This document shows positions 37,201 to 47,051 of a stretch of DNA of 64,000 nucleotides, one piece after another. Both the position numbers and the translations under genes were made by a program. This DNA comes from Alcaligenaceae bacterium. Lineage in GTDB: Bacteria > Pseudomonadota > Gammaproteobacteria > Burkholderiales > Burkholderiaceae_B. The stretch spans positions 124,001-188,000 of the forward strand of contig JACCET010000006.1 of the NCBI GenBank assembly GCA_013416405.1. The letters run 5' to 3'. The stretch's first letter is position 1; each line of letters opens with the position of its first letter. Below the pieces are notes generated by a model. That model had not been told where the DNA came from. It saw nothing but the letters and a program-made list of their open reading frames with translations, and searched no databases.

Positions 37201-38066
37201 TCAGCGGCCGTGGTAGCGGCCTCGCCCAGCATGTCGTAGGAATAGCGGAAACCCTTGTCTTCGTGCTTGCGTCCATTGGCGATGGCCGCCGAAATGGTTT
37301 GACCCGCAACGAACTGTTCGCCCATCATGCGCATGGCGATGTTCACGCCTTTACGGATCAGCGGCTCGCCGCCTTTGCCGATAAGCCGGGTTAGCGCCTT
37401 GGACAGCGACTGTTCGCTGTTGACACCCACCAGCTTGCCGGTCAGCATCAAGCCCCAGGTTGCCGCATTCACAAACAAGGATGGCGACTCGCCCATATGA
37501 GAGCGCCAGTCACCATGGCTGATCTTGTCGCGTATCAGCGCATCGCGCGTGGCGCGATCCGGTATGCGCAGCAGCGCCTCGGCCAGGCACATCAGGGCAA
37601 CGCCTTCCTGACTGGACAGGGAGAACTCCTGGATCAAACCTTCAACGCCACCACTCTTGCCTTTTTCGCGCAAGGCCTCAACCAGGCGCTTTGCCAGAGT
37701 GTAAGTGTTCTTGGGCTGAACGCAGCGCGCTTTGTCCAGCAGCATGGGGACGCATTCGGGCTCGGGGCGGCGATAGGCTGAAGTAATGGACGCACGCAGT
37801 ACTGACTGCGGCTGCACATCGTGGGCAAACTGCTGAAAAGGCGCGAAGGACACCGCAACCGAGGGTTCCTGGTCGGACAGATCAGTTTCGCCCGCAGCCA
37901 AGCTGGCTATCTCGGCAGGCAGTTGCCCTCGTTCGATTGCATCGATATAAGAAAGAATGGCTTGCTTATGCAGCCAGTGCGGCGTGCGGCCAAGCTTGGC
38001 CGCAGCAGTTTTCAGACGCTCGCGTAGCGCTTCATCTACCTTGACACCTAATGTCGTCGTTGCCAT
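34248..38066 (-). CDS. putA: Trifunctional proline utilisation protein PutA
   Basis: The 1272-residue protein oxidises proline to glutamate and represses its own gene. An N-terminal ribbon-helix-helix (TTLGVKVDEALRERLKTAAA) is followed by the FAD proline dehydrogenase domain (GPGISVKLSALHPRY near 320 and LMLRLVKGAYWD near 420). The P5C dehydrogenase follows (FTGSTDVALLI and a Cys in DSAGQRCSALRV), and then a C-terminal tail. The ATG at 38066 gives the RHH at the expected place; the frame runs 15 codons further. No other gene shares the transcript. Confidence 0.95.
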   Translation of the reverse strand: MATTTLGVKVDEALRERLKTAAAKLGRTPHWLHKQAILSYIDAIERGQLPAEIASLAAGETDLSDQEPSVAVSFAPFQQFAHDVQPQSVLRASITSAYRRPEPECVPMLLDKARCVQPKNTYTLAKRLVEALREKGKSGGVEGLIQEFSLSSQEGVALMCLAEALLRIPDRATRDALIRDKISHGDWRSHMGESPSLFVNAATWGLMLTGKLVGVNSEQSLSKALTRLIGKGGEPLIRKGVNIAMRMMGEQFVAGQTISAAIANGRKHEDKGFRYSYDMLGEAATTAADADRYHTSYVQAIHAIGKASQGRGIYEGPGISVKLSALHPRYSRAQRDRVMTELLPRLTELAALARQYDIGLNIDAEEADRLEISLDLLESLCFDERLSGWNGIGFVVQAYQKRAPFVIDYVIDLARRSGHRLMLRLVKGAYWDTEIKRAQVDGLEGYPVYTRKVYTDVSYLACARKLLDSPEAVYPQFATHNVHTLSAIYHMAGQNYYPGQYEFQCLHGMGEPLYELVTGPLAQGKLNRPCRIYAPVGTHETLLAYLVRRLLENGANTSFVNQLGDADISVDSLIADPVANAERIQPQGAPHDKIPLPRELYLQADGRLNSAGFDLTNEQRLGSLSAALLNGLDQSWRAMPELAEADIVWDDARAQPVRNPADHRDVVGYLIEATEAEVNQAVAGAVHAAPIWAATPVADRARCLTRAAQILEDEMQSLLGLIVREAGKSLPNAIAEVREAVDFMRYYAAQIEQSFSNDTHRPLGPILCISPWNFPLAIFSGQVSAALAAGNPVLAKPAEQTNLIAAAAVSALHRAGVPAGAVQLLPGQGETVGASLVAHPAVRGIMFTGSTDVALLISRKLAERLDDSGHPIPLIAETGGQNALIVDSSALSEQVVADVLSSAFDSAGQRCSALRVLCIQDDCADSMLAMLRGAMQELSIGKPDTLSTDVGPVIDVDARNAIQAHIKAMRDAGHRVDQLALGPASMTGTFVAPALIEIGALSDLRKEVFGPVLHVLRYKRDELDALVDSINDTGYGLTFGVHTRLDETVARVSERIQAGNVYVNRNIVGAVVGVQPFGGQGLSGTGPKAGGPLYLTRLLSRSPAGLPAWCQIGQNGRSTPLELPGPTGENNMYYTRPRGTVLCISATTAGAQAQFAASVQTGNRIALLENGAGRAFFDQCDQADRQRIQLFSPDDIVQGDYDAVLFEGDSDALRELNGMVARRTGPILSVQGLSSDELASGASYRLERLLHEVSVSVNTAAAGGNATLMMVG

Positions 38067-38184
38067 AGCAGGATCCCGTGTTTCTTGATGTACGCGCACA
38101 AACATCCACACGTACGGAGGAAAACAGAAATACTACACAGGTAACACCCGTTTTTATACCAGAGTTAACCCTAGGTAATAAAAT

Positions 38185-38838
38185 TCAGGAATAGGTGCAA
38201 CCTTTAAGGTTTACCCCAGTACTTGCCGCTGCTGTTTTACCGGTTCTGATTTGCTGGGCAATTACTGCAGCAAGCTCGCGCATGGATTGCTGATGCCCCG
38301 CCACCAAGGCCGACATGCCCTGCTGCACTGACGCCTGAGCCACACCCCGACAAATCATGGATGGCTTCTTGCCCTGATTGACGGGGGTCAGGCGCCAGGT
38401 CGCGTCGATCAGGACACGCTCGTTGTAGAGCGACTCAAAGCGCTGTACCTGCATGAATACCTGCCAGACGGGCAGCTCGTCCGGCATGCCGGTGCCCGAA
38501 ACGTCCAGCGCTCCCAACTGACTGGACAGTTCATACGACAGCACGTTGTGCAGTTGCGTGGATAGCGGTGCCGACCAAAGTGAATCGCCCAGCGGCATGA
38601 CTTGCGTGGACGACGGGTCGGTAATCACGATCTGCGGCCTGTCGACCTGATCCGGCAATTCAACCGCCTGAACGCTGATCGCGTATCCAGGGGTAGCCAC
38701 ATTCACGGCAGCCGCAGACTGTTCTGGCGTGGGGGTGGCCATCAAGGTGTAATAGTGGCTGGGCTTGTCGGCAGCGCAACCTGCAAGCACTACGCAGGCA
38801 ACACCACAAATAAGGACTTTAAGGCTGGCGTTCATCAT
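38185..38838 (-). CDS. pqiC: Outer-membrane lipoprotein PqiC
   Basis: The 217-residue lipoprotein has a signal ending in the lipobox VLAGC (Cys near residue 21) and the ABC-transport auxiliary lipoprotein domain that forms the outer-membrane cap of the PqiABC lipid-transport tunnel. SHYYTLMATP after the Cys is the family start. It is the last gene of pqiA-pqiB-pqiC, 6 bp after pqiB. Confidence 0.9.
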   Translation of the reverse strand: MMNASLKVLICGVACVVLAGCAADKPSHYYTLMATPTPEQSAAAVNVATPGYAISVQAVELPDQVDRPQIVITDPSSTQVMPLGDSLWSAPLSTQLHNVLSYELSSQLGALDVSGTGMPDELPVWQVFMQVQRFESLYNERVLIDATWRLTPVNQGKKPSMICRGVAQASVQQGMSALVAGHQQSMRELAAVIAQQIRTGKTAAASTGVNLKGCTYS

Positions 38839-38844
38839 GGCTCT

Positions 38845-40518
38845 CTAGGGCGTGACCGGAAAGCTTTCTTCACGGCCCCGTATAAGTGCGGTGGGATGCG
38901 TTTGCAAATAATCAGCCAGGGCACGCAAGGATTTGGCCGCGTTGGTCAGCTCACGCATGGTCCGGTCGATATTGCTGTTCAACGGCGAGTTATCGGAAAG
39001 CAGCTTGTTGAGCTGCTGGAGCGAGTCTTGCGCTGATTTCAACATGCCGCTGGCTTGCGGTGCAACGTCTTTTTCCAGGCTGACCAGCAATCCATTCAGA
39101 TTGACCAGACTGCTTTTCAACTCGGTTCCTATGCTCTCGAAAGGCATGGCATCGAGCTTGCCGACGATGCTGCTGATCTGTTGCTGCAGCCGATCGAAAC
39201 TGCCCGGTATCGTGGGGATGATCGCGGGGACGCTGCTTGTATCGAAATCGACTGCTTCGGTATCCGGAAAGAAATCGAGCGCCACATATTGTTGCCCGGT
39301 CAGCAGATTGGACGCGCGCATTTGGCCACGCAAACCACGCTCTATCATGGGTCCCAGCAAAGGAGCTCCCGGAGAATCTGTGGTGGTGGGCCGAAGTTTG
39401 ATCAGGCGCTCGTAGACCGCACCGAAGCGCAGGGGATACAGCCTGGCCTTGACCAGGGCAAAAAAACGTCGGCTTTCCTTATCGAATTCCAGGTCGATGT
39501 CGATAACCTCGCCCAGCTCCAGCCCGCGGAAATCAACGGGGGCACCCACTTTCAGGCCTCGTACAGACTGGTAGAAATGCAACTCTATGGGAAATGCCGG
39601 CCCGTCGGGGTCGGCCATGGCCTGTGCGTAGGTGGACGACAAAGGGTAACGGGTGTCGGCGTCGGCCGGCTCGGGCTCGGATGCCGTAAGCTCATTGGGT
39701 CTGGCGAATGCGACGCCACCCGCCAGAACGGAGACCAGGGACTCAGTCTGAACGTTGAAGCCGTCCGCATTAAGCGAAAGATTGACGCCGCTGGCATTCC
39801 AGAATCGCGCATCCTTGGTGACGAACTTGTCATTGGGCGCATCGATGAACACCTGTATATTGACCTGATCAGCCTTGGAATCAAGATCGTAGCCTATGAC
39901 ACGCCCCACCTCGATGCGGCGGTAATAAACCGGGGATCCAATTTCCAGTGAACCCAGGTTCGGGGCGGTCAGGGTAAAACGCCTGCCTGGTCTGCCACTC
40001 ACGACTTCAGGTGGTTTTTCCAGCCCCACAAATTCATAAATGGGCTCGGCATCGTCTTTGGATTCCGATGCGTCGACACTGATGTAGGCCCCTGAAAGCA
40101 AGGTGCCCAGGCCTGATACCCCGCTGATGCCCAGACGCGGGCGCACAACCCAGAACCGACTGCTTTCCTGTGTAATGTATTCGGAGCCTTCACGATTGAG
40201 TTCGGCGCTGACGATGACTTTCGAACGGTCCGGCGCCACCTTGATGTCGGACACCACTCCAATCACGACATCTTTGTAGCGCACCTTGGTCTGTCCGACC
40301 TCGAGACCTTCAGCCGACTCGAAGCTGACGTGGATGACAGGGCCCATATGCAACCAGCCACGCACCAGCAGAGAGCCCCCGACCAGCGCGGCCACCAGCG
40401 GCAACAGCCATATCCATGATATGCGGCTTTGTCGACGTGACTTCACAGCAGGCGTATAAGGGCCTGCGGCGTTGCCTGGCGGCTTGCTAGCCTGTTGAGG
40501 CTTGTTCGGATCCGTCAT
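38845..40518 (-). CDS. pqiB: Intermembrane lipid transport protein PqiB
   Basis: The 557-residue protein has one N-terminal membrane helix (ISWIWLLPLVAALVGGSLLV, about 34-53) and three MlaD/MCE domains (starting near 60, 170 and 300). Then comes a long coiled-coil C-terminal part that in PqiB forms a periplasm-spanning needle. It starts 32 bases before the end of pqiA, so the two are strongly coupled. Confidence 0.92.
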   Translation of the reverse strand: MTDPNKPQQASKPPGNAAGPYTPAVKSRRQSRISWIWLLPLVAALVGGSLLVRGWLHMGPVIHVSFESAEGLEVGQTKVRYKDVVIGVVSDIKVAPDRSKVIVSAELNREGSEYITQESSRFWVVRPRLGISGVSGLGTLLSGAYISVDASESKDDAEPIYEFVGLEKPPEVVSGRPGRRFTLTAPNLGSLEIGSPVYYRRIEVGRVIGYDLDSKADQVNIQVFIDAPNDKFVTKDARFWNASGVNLSLNADGFNVQTESLVSVLAGGVAFARPNELTASEPEPADADTRYPLSSTYAQAMADPDGPAFPIELHFYQSVRGLKVGAPVDFRGLELGEVIDIDLEFDKESRRFFALVKARLYPLRFGAVYERLIKLRPTTTDSPGAPLLGPMIERGLRGQMRASNLLTGQQYVALDFFPDTEAVDFDTSSVPAIIPTIPGSFDRLQQQISSIVGKLDAMPFESIGTELKSSLVNLNGLLVSLEKDVAPQASGMLKSAQDSLQQLNKLLSDNSPLNSNIDRTMRELTNAAKSLRALADYLQTHPTALIRGREESFPVTP

Positions 40519-41752
40519 CTTCTTCTCTTTGTTTATCCCACCCGCTGCGCGGGTCGTAGCTCATGGCCGCAAACATGGTCAGTATGACAACCATGCCGAA
40601 ACTGACCGCGGCCGGACCTGGAATGACTTGGGATATACCGGGGAAATCAAGCATGGCCGCCATCAGTATCACCACAAAGACATCCAGCATGGACCACTGC
40701 CCGATAAATTCAACCAGCTCGTACATGCGTGTGCGCTGGCGCTGAATGATAGGGCCACGCCAGCGGCGACGCAACATCAGCACCATCAGGGCCAGGAGCT
40801 TGGTCATGGGAACCACGATACTGGCGATGAACACTATCAGAGCCAGATCCCAGGAGCCATAGCCCCAAAGCTCTATGACGCCGCCCAGTATAGTGTGCTC
40901 GCTATCACTGGCTGCCGTGCGTATCCGCATGACAGGCAATACGTTAGCAGGAATGTAGGCTATCCAGGCCGCAAGGAGCAAGGCCCATACCCGAGAGGTT
41001 TGGTCGGGCTTGCGATAATGCAGGCGCTCGCCGCAACGCCGGCAGGGTTCCGAATGCTCATGATCAGGCAACTGCTGGACCAGTCCGCAAGCCAGGCACG
41101 ATGTGACCGGAGCAGGCTGACTTGCATCGATACTGGCCTGTCGAACCAGGCCTGCGTCTTCGGCAAAATCCCACAAACGACGCGCCGTCATGCGACTGAG
41201 CCCAGTCAGGAGAAAGGTGAGCACGACGAACGCCCAGATGCCCGGCCCAAGTTGCACCTTGGCCATACCTGCAAACTTGACCAAAGCCACAAGGATGCCC
41301 AGCATAAGAACCGGCACCATGCTCCAGTGCATAACATGGTTAAGCAAGCGCAGACCGTGTGCAAAATCATCAGGTAGGCGCTGTTTCCGTATGGCAAGCA
41401 AGGCCCACAAGACAAACAATAATTGAGTCAGGGGAAACCAGAACGAGAACAGCCCCGTCATAACAGCAAGCGTCTGATGGCCTTGATGCCAGGTCAGGTA
41501 CAAGGCGCCAGGCAAGGAAGCATGGGTCGCCAGACCCCCAATGCTCAGGGTGACGATAGGAAAATAATTGGCTATTGCAAAAATCATGAGTGCGCCCAAC
41601 ACCAGCGCAATCCAGCCGTTCAGAGCTATCGTGCTTACGCGATATAAGGCGTAGCCACAACGCACGCAGGTGGCAACAGATCCGGGTGCCAGGGGCACCC
41701 GTTCATGCAGCGTTGCACAATGTTGACAAGCAATTAACGGGTGAGCGGCCAT
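40487..41752 (-). CDS. pqiA: Paraquat-inducible protein A, inner-membrane component
   Basis: The 421-residue inner-membrane protein has two PqiA domains, each opening with a CxxC pair set: CQHCATLH with CVRCGYAL at the start, and CLACGLVQ with CRRCGERL near residue 220. Each is followed by about four membrane helices. It is the inner-membrane partner of PqiB and PqiC. It is the first gene of the operon, 63 bp from the clpA end. Confidence 0.92.
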   Translation of the reverse strand: MAAHPLIACQHCATLHERVPLAPGSVATCVRCGYALYRVSTIALNGWIALVLGALMIFAIANYFPIVTLSIGGLATHASLPGALYLTWHQGHQTLAVMTGLFSFWFPLTQLLFVLWALLAIRKQRLPDDFAHGLRLLNHVMHWSMVPVLMLGILVALVKFAGMAKVQLGPGIWAFVVLTFLLTGLSRMTARRLWDFAEDAGLVRQASIDASQPAPVTSCLACGLVQQLPDHEHSEPCRRCGERLHYRKPDQTSRVWALLLAAWIAYIPANVLPVMRIRTAASDSEHTILGGVIELWGYGSWDLALIVFIASIVVPMTKLLALMVLMLRRRWRGPIIQRQRTRMYELVEFIGQWSMLDVFVVILMAAMLDFPGISQVIPGPAAVSFGMVVILTMFAAMSYDPRSGWDKQREEDDGSEQASTG

Positions 41753-41815
41753 AAACGCCCAAACCGGCTAAAGAAGTTCCGGAAGGGCTGTATAGGCCGG
41801 ACGCCAGTTGCGTCC

Positions 41816-44128
41816 CTAATCAACAAGCTCGGGCTCCGGGTGTGGATCTTGCCGGGTTTTGCCGGGCTTATCGCCCTTGTCGGGGAAGACCAGTTCGACC
41901 TTGTCTTCTGGCGTTAGCCCCACCTGTACACTGCCGCCATCTACCAAACGACCGAACAGGAGTTCGTCTGCCAGTGCACGGCGTATGGTGTCTTGAATAA
42001 GGCGCTGCATGGGGCGTGCGCCCATGGCCGGGTCAAACCCTTCTTTGGCAAGATGCGCGCGCAATTCGGGGGTAAACACAACGTCGACACGTTTTTCGTG
42101 CAGCTGGTCTTCGAGCTGCATGAGGAATTTGTCGACCACGCGCAAGATGATATCGCGCGACAAGGGGGTAAAGCCGATGATGGCATCGAGTCGATTACGA
42201 AACTCGGGTGTGAACAGGCGCTTGATGTCGGCCATTTCGTCGCCGGTTTTGGGCGCTGCGGCAAACCCTATGGTGCTGCGGTTCAGGGCCTCGGCCCCCG
42301 CGTTCGTAGTCATGACAATAATGACATTGCGGAAGTCGGACTTGCGGCCATTGTTGTCCGTCAGGGTGCCGTGATCCATGACCTGCAGCAATATATTGTA
42401 GACGTCGGGGTGCGCTTTTTCGATTTCATCGAGCAGCAAGACACAATGCGGTTGCTTGCTGACGGCTTCAGTCAATAGCCCGCCCTGATCAAAACCAACA
42501 TAACCCGGAGGCGCACCAATCAGGCGCGACACCGTGTGGCGTTCCATGTATTCGGACATGTCGAAACGCAGCAACTCTATGCCCAGTACAAAAGCCAACT
42601 GGCGGGCGACTTCGGTTTTGCCGACGCCGGTAGGCCCGGAAAACAGGAAGGAACCTATGGGCTTGTCGGGCCGGCCCAGGCCCGAACGCGCCATCTTGAT
42701 GGCAGCGGCTAGCGCCTCGATGGCGGCACCCTGGCCGAACACGACTGTTTTAAGATCTCGTTCGAGCGTGGCCAGCTTGTTGCGATCGTCGTTGGACACG
42801 CTTTGAGGCGGTATGCGTGCGATCTTGGCGACGGTTGCCTGAATTTCAGACTTGCCGATGATTTTCTTTTGGCGCGAACGCGGCAGCAGACGCTGCGCGG
42901 CACCGGCCTCGTCGATGACATCAATGGCTTTGTCGGGCAGGAAGCGGTCGTTGATGTGGCGTGCGGCAAGCTCGGCGGCAGCCGTAATGGCAGCGGCCGA
43001 GTAGCGTACGCCGTGATGAGCTTCGAAGTGGCTCTTCAGGCCGCGAAGTATTTGTATGGTTTGCTCGACCGTGGGCTCGGGTACATCGATTTTCTGAAAA
43101 CGGCGCGCCAGCGCGTGATCTTTCTCAAAAATGCCACGATATTCGTTATAGGTAGTGGCGCCCAGGCACTTAAGCTGGCCCGAAGACAAGGCCGGCTTGA
43201 GCAGGTTGGAAGCATCGAGTGTTCCGCCCGAGGCAGAGCCTGCACCGATGAGCGTGTGGATTTCATCGATGAACAGGACTGCGTTGGCATTTTCCTTGAG
43301 CGACTTGAGCACGCCTTTAAGACGCTGTTCGAAGTCACCGCGGTACTTGGTGCCCGCCAGTAGCGCGCCCATGTCAAGCGCGTAGACTTCGGCGTCAGCC
43401 AGTATTTCGGGTACGTCTTTTTGAGTGATGCGTCTGGCCAGACCCTCGGCGATAGCCGTTTTGCCCACGCCGGCTTCGCCCACCAGCAAGGGATTATTCT
43501 TGCGGCGACGGCACAGCACCTGTATGACGCGCTCGACCTCGTGCTCGCGCCCTATCAGGGGATCGATACGGCCAGCACGCGCCTCGGCATTCAGGTTGGT
43601 GGCGTAAAGCTCGAGCGGCGACTTCTGTTGATCGGATTTGGGTTCTTCGGGCGTAGCGGCCTTGACGGGCTCCACCGGCGTTTCGTCGGGGGTTTTGGTG
43701 ATGCCGTGCGACAAATAATTGACTACATCCAAACGCGTAACCCCCTGCTGCTGCAGGAAGTAGACGGCGTGTGAGTCTTTCTCGCCATACATGGCGACCA
43801 GCACATTGGCACCGGTAACCGTGTTGCGGTTGGAGTTGCCGGAAGACACATGCATGATGGCGCGCTGGATGACGCGCTGAAAGCCCAGTGTGGGTTGCGT
43901 GTCGACCTCGTCGTTGCCAGGTAGGATAGGCGTGTTTTTGTTGACAAAATCGCGCAGTTCCTGGCGCAGGATATCAAGGTTGGCCGAACAGGCGCGCAGC
44001 ACTTCAACGGCGGCCGCATTGTCCAGCAGCGACAACAGCAGGTGCTCGACTGTAATAAATTCATGCCGGGCGGTACGAGCCTCGACAAAGGCCATATGCA
44101 GGCTGACTTCAAGTTCTTCGGAGATCAC
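41816..44128 (-). CDS. clpA: ATP-dependent Clp protease ATPase subunit ClpA
   Basis: The 770-residue AAA+ unfoldase works with ClpP and ClpS. It has an N-terminal Clp repeat domain, a first AAA with GEAGVGKT near 210, and a second AAA with GPTGVGKT near 490 and [14 protein letters not shown]. The start chosen is GTG ([14 protein letters not shown]), with GGAGG at an ideal distance; the frame continues 10 codons upstream to 44158. clpS lies 200 bp away in the same direction. Confidence 0.95.
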   Translation of the reverse strand: MISEELEVSLHMAFVEARTARHEFITVEHLLLSLLDNAAAVEVLRACSANLDILRQELRDFVNKNTPILPGNDEVDTQPTLGFQRVIQRAIMHVSSGNSNRNTVTGANVLVAMYGEKDSHAVYFLQQQGVTRLDVVNYLSHGITKTPDETPVEPVKAATPEEPKSDQQKSPLELYATNLNAEARAGRIDPLIGREHEVERVIQVLCRRRKNNPLLVGEAGVGKTAIAEGLARRITQKDVPEILADAEVYALDMGALLAGTKYRGDFEQRLKGVLKSLKENANAVLFIDEIHTLIGAGSASGGTLDASNLLKPALSSGQLKCLGATTYNEYRGIFEKDHALARRFQKIDVPEPTVEQTIQILRGLKSHFEAHHGVRYSAAAITAAAELAARHINDRFLPDKAIDVIDEAGAAQRLLPRSRQKKIIGKSEIQATVAKIARIPPQSVSNDDRNKLATLERDLKTVVFGQGAAIEALAAAIKMARSGLGRPDKPIGSFLFSGPTGVGKTEVARQLAFVLGIELLRFDMSEYMERHTVSRLIGAPPGYVGFDQGGLLTEAVSKQPHCVLLLDEIEKAHPDVYNILLQVMDHGTLTDNNGRKSDFRNVIIVMTTNAGAEALNRSTIGFAAAPKTGDEMADIKRLFTPEFRNRLDAIIGFTPLSRDIILRVVDKFLMQLEDQLHEKRVDVVFTPELRAHLAKEGFDPAMGARPMQRLIQDTIRRALADELLFGRLVDGGSVQVGLTPEDKVELVFPDKGDKPGKTRQDPHPEPELVD

Positions 44129-44328
44129 GCTTCCTCCATTACACATCGGAGCGGACAAACAATTCGATAAATTCTATTCTATGACTAAATCGACTTTGCG
44201 TATCAACATTAATTAAAGACTTCTATTAGCTGTTACCCAATAGCATCAATTGCTATCGATAACTTTACTATACCTGTACTTGCCAACACTTGCGCGACAC
44301 ACGCTGAAATTGATCTTTCGCAAGCAAG

Positions 44329-44652
44329 TCAGGCTTCAGGTGCGGGCTCCATCACGCATTGCAAGGGGTGCTGGCGCGCATGGGCCATTTGCCTGACCAT
44401 CTCGACCCGGGTGGCCGCAATGTCGCGCGGGTACACGCCGCAAACGCCGCGACCTTCGTGGTGCACCTTGAGCATGATGTGGGCGGCCTCGTCTTCGTTC
44501 TTGCCAAAAATTCGCTGCAATACCGCCACCACGAATTCCATGGGCGTGTAATCGTCGTTCAACAAGACGACCTGATACATGGGAGGCGGTGCAAGCTTGG
44601 CGGATTGACGATCAAGAACCGTGGCACGCTGGTTTTCAAGATGTGTAGCCAT
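44329..44652 (-). CDS. clpS: Clp protease adaptor ClpS
   Basis: The 107-residue adaptor presents N-degron substrates to ClpA. The family core is visible: [20 protein letters not shown] from residue 26, [13 protein letters not shown] near 63, and a helix [10 protein letters not shown] at the end. It is transcribed toward clpA and diverges from cspA, the usual arrangement in Burkholderiales. Confidence 0.97.
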   Translation of the reverse strand: MATHLENQRATVLDRQSAKLAPPPMYQVVLLNDDYTPMEFVVAVLQRIFGKNEDEAAHIMLKVHHEGRGVCGVYPRDIAATRVEMVRQMAHARQHPLQCVMEPAPEA

Positions 44653-44814
44653 GTGAAATACTAGTGGTTTCCATAGTTGACTATGTTAGGGTAAATTGCG
44701 CATTATCGTAGTGTTCTGAGTGCTTGGAAGTATGCCGCATGCCAGAATCAGTAGGCTAAAGGTCACCCTTGTAGTCGAGTTTCAATTTAACACTATAGTC
44801 GAGAGGCAGTCCGC

Positions 44815-45060
44815 ATGTCTGATTCAACCGCAACCTCCGCGCCTGAGGATACCGAAAAGCTAACGGGAACCGTAAAATGGTTCAACGATGCCAAAGGTTT
44901 CGGGTTTATTACGCCCGACAACGGGGGCGAAGACCTTTTCGCGCATTTTTCATCCATACAGATGAATGGCTTCAAAACCCTCAAAGAGGGCCAGAAGGTC
45001 GCGTTCGAAATTGCCCAGGGGCCAAAAGGCAAACAAGCACTCAACATTACGGCTGCCTGA
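44815..45060 (+). CDS. Cold-shock domain protein
   Basis: The 81-residue CspA-type OB-fold protein carries the RNA-binding motifs GFGFITPD (RNP1) and DLFAHFSSI (RNP2), with TGTVKWFND as first strand. An acidic 15-residue N-terminal extension precedes the domain. It binds single-stranded nucleic acid and acts as an RNA chaperone. Divergent from clpS; a rho-independent terminator follows at 45119-45146. Confidence 0.95.
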   Translation: MSDSTATSAPEDTEKLTGTVKWFNDAKGFGFITPDNGGEDLFAHFSSIQMNGFKTLKEGQKVAFEIAQGPKGKQALNITAA

Positions 45061-45118
45061 CGCCACGCAGGCAAGCCTGCAGAACCGCTTAATAACAATG
45101 CATAAATCGTATCGCCAT

Positions 45119-45146
45119 GCAGGGCCTCGCCGCCCTGTTTTTTTTT
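45119..45146 (+). terminator. Rho-independent terminator of the cold-shock gene
   Basis: CAGGGC and GCCCTG form a perfect 6-bp stem around CTCGCC, followed by nine T or more. It lies 60 bp after the cold-shock gene, just before the DUF192 gene. Confidence 0.88.
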
Positions 45147-45160
45147 GCTTTAAAGCCAAG

Positions 45161-45619
45161 TTGCCTGGCTGCACCAACACGAAGCGCTTTCAGCCTTTTC
45201 TTTATCTGATGGCGTTGGTTCTGTGTCTGGCCCCATTGACTAGCCATGCCCAGGCCATGCTGCTGCCTACCGCGCAGTTGAAAATAGGTACGCACACCAT
45301 ACAGGCCGAGGTCGCCGCCACCGACGCCAGCCGATCATATGGCCTGATGAATCGGGCGTCGCTGCCGGCCAATCACGGCATGCTGTTCGTCTTTGACAAT
45401 GTGGGCATGCCTTGCTTCTGGATGAAAAACACACCGCTACCCTTATCCATCGCCTTCATGGACACCAGCGGACGTATAGTGAATATTGCCGATATGCAGC
45501 CGCACAGCCTGGATACCCACTGCCCGGCTGGCCCTATAACGTATGCCCTTGAAATGGAACAGGGCTGGTTCAAGCACCACCAGGTCAAGGCAGGCAGTGT
45601 CGTGACCAACCTGCCTTGA
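45161..45619 (+). CDS. DUF192 family secreted protein
   Basis: A DUF192 protein of 152 residues if the TTG at 45161 is used, or 136 from the ATG at 45209. The domain is clear: ASRSYGLMNRASLPANHGMLFVF, then FWMKNTPLPLSIAFMD and ALEMEQGWFKHH. The TTG start gives a proper signal peptide with a basic n-region (NTKR) and a hydrophobic core ending in SHAQA; the ATG form lacks the basic residues. An upstream ATG at 45098 would place the cold-shock terminator inside the gene. Family function is unknown. Confidence 0.8.
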   Translation: MPGCTNTKRFQPFLYLMALVLCLAPLTSHAQAMLLPTAQLKIGTHTIQAEVAATDASRSYGLMNRASLPANHGMLFVFDNVGMPCFWMKNTPLPLSIAFMDTSGRIVNIADMQPHSLDTHCPAGPITYALEMEQGWFKHHQVKAGSVVTNLP

Positions 45620-45631
45620 GCCTGCCTGGCC

Positions 45632-46837
45632 TTACACGCGCTCGAGAATAAGGGCGATACCCTGCCCCACCCCTATGCACATGGTGCACAGGGCGTAGCG
45701 TCCGCCGGTGCGATGCAGCTGATTGACTGCCGTCATGGCCAAACGCGCACCGCTGGCGCCCAGAGGGTGCCCCAAGGCAATGGCGCCACCGTTAGGATTG
45801 ACGCGCGGATCGTTATCGTCCAGGCCCAGCATGCGTGTGACTGCCAGACCTTGGGCGGCAAACGCTTCGTTCAGCTCGATGACGTCCATTTGATCTATGG
45901 TCAGCCCGGCCAGCGCAAGCACCTTTTGTGATGCAGGAGCCGGGCCTATGCCCATGATGCGAGGCTCGACGCCGGCGGTTGCCATGGCGACAACCCGTGC
46001 ACGAGGGGTCAGACCTTGAGTGCGTGCCATGCTTTCCGAAGCCACCACCAGCGCGCAGGCGCCGTCGTTGACACCTGAAGCATTACCGGCGGTGACCGTA
46101 CCGTCGGGCCGGACGATAGGCTTGAGCCGCGCTAAAGCCTCGAGCGAGGTTTGGCGGGGATGTTCGTCGGTGTCGACAACAACCGGGTCTCCCTTGCGCT
46201 GGGCAATGCTGACCGGCGTGATTTCAGCCTGGAAAAAGCCATCCTGCTGCGCCTGGGCAGTTTTATTCTGGCTGGCCAGCGCGAAGGCGTCCTGGTCGGC
46301 GCGGCTGACCTTGAACTGGTCGGCCACGTTTTCAGCCGTTTCAGGCATGGAATCAACACCATACTGGGCCTTGAGCGCCTTGTTGATGAAACGCCAGCCT
46401 ATGGTCGTATCGAAAATGGCCGCATTGCGGGAAAAAGCGGCATCGGCCTTGCCCATGACGAAGGGTGCACGGCTCATGCTTTCTACACCTCCCGCAATCA
46501 GCATCTCTGCATCACCGCCCCGAATGGCGCGTGCCGCCGAACCCACGGCATCCAGCCCCGAGCCGCACAGGCGGTTGATCGTAGCGCCCGGAACCTCTAT
46601 GGGCAGTCCGGCCAGCAGGCTGGCCATGCGGGCAACGTTGCGGTTGTCTTCGCCGGCCTGATTGGCGCAGCCCATCAGGATATCGTCCAATCTGGACCAA
46701 TCGACATTGGGATTGCGCTGCATCAACGCTTTGAGCGGAATGGCGGCCAAATCGTCAGCCCGTACCGGTGCCAGCCCACCGCCATAGCGGCCGAAGGGAG
46801 TGCGAATCGCGTCGCAAATATAAGCGTGTGTCGTCAT
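45632..46837 (-). CDS. pcaF: 3-oxoadipyl-CoA/acetyl-CoA thiolase
   Basis: The 401-residue thiolase has an active Cys in [13 protein letters not shown] near residue 90, a His in [16 protein letters not shown] near 350 and a C-terminal Cys in [10 protein letters not shown]. The start [26 protein letters not shown] is the pattern of beta-ketoadipyl-CoA thiolase PcaF/PaaJ, but no pca or paa neighbours are present, so a general acyl-CoA thiolase is possible. The ATG at 46837 is used; the frame runs on 51 codons upstream across the sodB terminator. Confidence 0.82.
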   Translation of the reverse strand: MTTHAYICDAIRTPFGRYGGGLAPVRADDLAAIPLKALMQRNPNVDWSRLDDILMGCANQAGEDNRNVARMASLLAGLPIEVPGATINRLCGSGLDAVGSAARAIRGGDAEMLIAGGVESMSRAPFVMGKADAAFSRNAAIFDTTIGWRFINKALKAQYGVDSMPETAENVADQFKVSRADQDAFALASQNKTAQAQQDGFFQAEITPVSIAQRKGDPVVVDTDEHPRQTSLEALARLKPIVRPDGTVTAGNASGVNDGACALVVASESMARTQGLTPRARVVAMATAGVEPRIMGIGPAPASQKVLALAGLTIDQMDVIELNEAFAAQGLAVTRMLGLDDNDPRVNPNGGAIALGHPLGASGARLAMTAVNQLHRTGGRYALCTMCIGVGQGIALILERV

Positions 46838-46990
46838 GATGGATCCAATAGTGAAATCAACGCTTAATCTTAGCGTATAGCCAGGCGCATTCCGGTCATG
46901 CTGGAAAGTCTGTCCACACTGCGGCCACCACCCGCACGCAAGCGCGTCCAGTTTGCGTCTGCGGCACCGCCGTGGCCGCACACAATGCAA

Positions 46991-47016
46991 AACGCCACCT
47001 GAAAACAGGTGGCGTT
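46991..47016 (-). terminator. Hairpin terminator of sodB
   Basis: AACGCCACCTG and CAGGTGGCGTT form a perfect 11-bp stem with a 4-nt loop, followed on the minus strand by a short T run. It lies 36 bp after the sodB stop, ahead of the thiolase gene. Confidence 0.8.
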
Positions 47017-47051
47017 CTTAGGCCGGGCAATTGCCGCAAGCGGCAGGCGTC

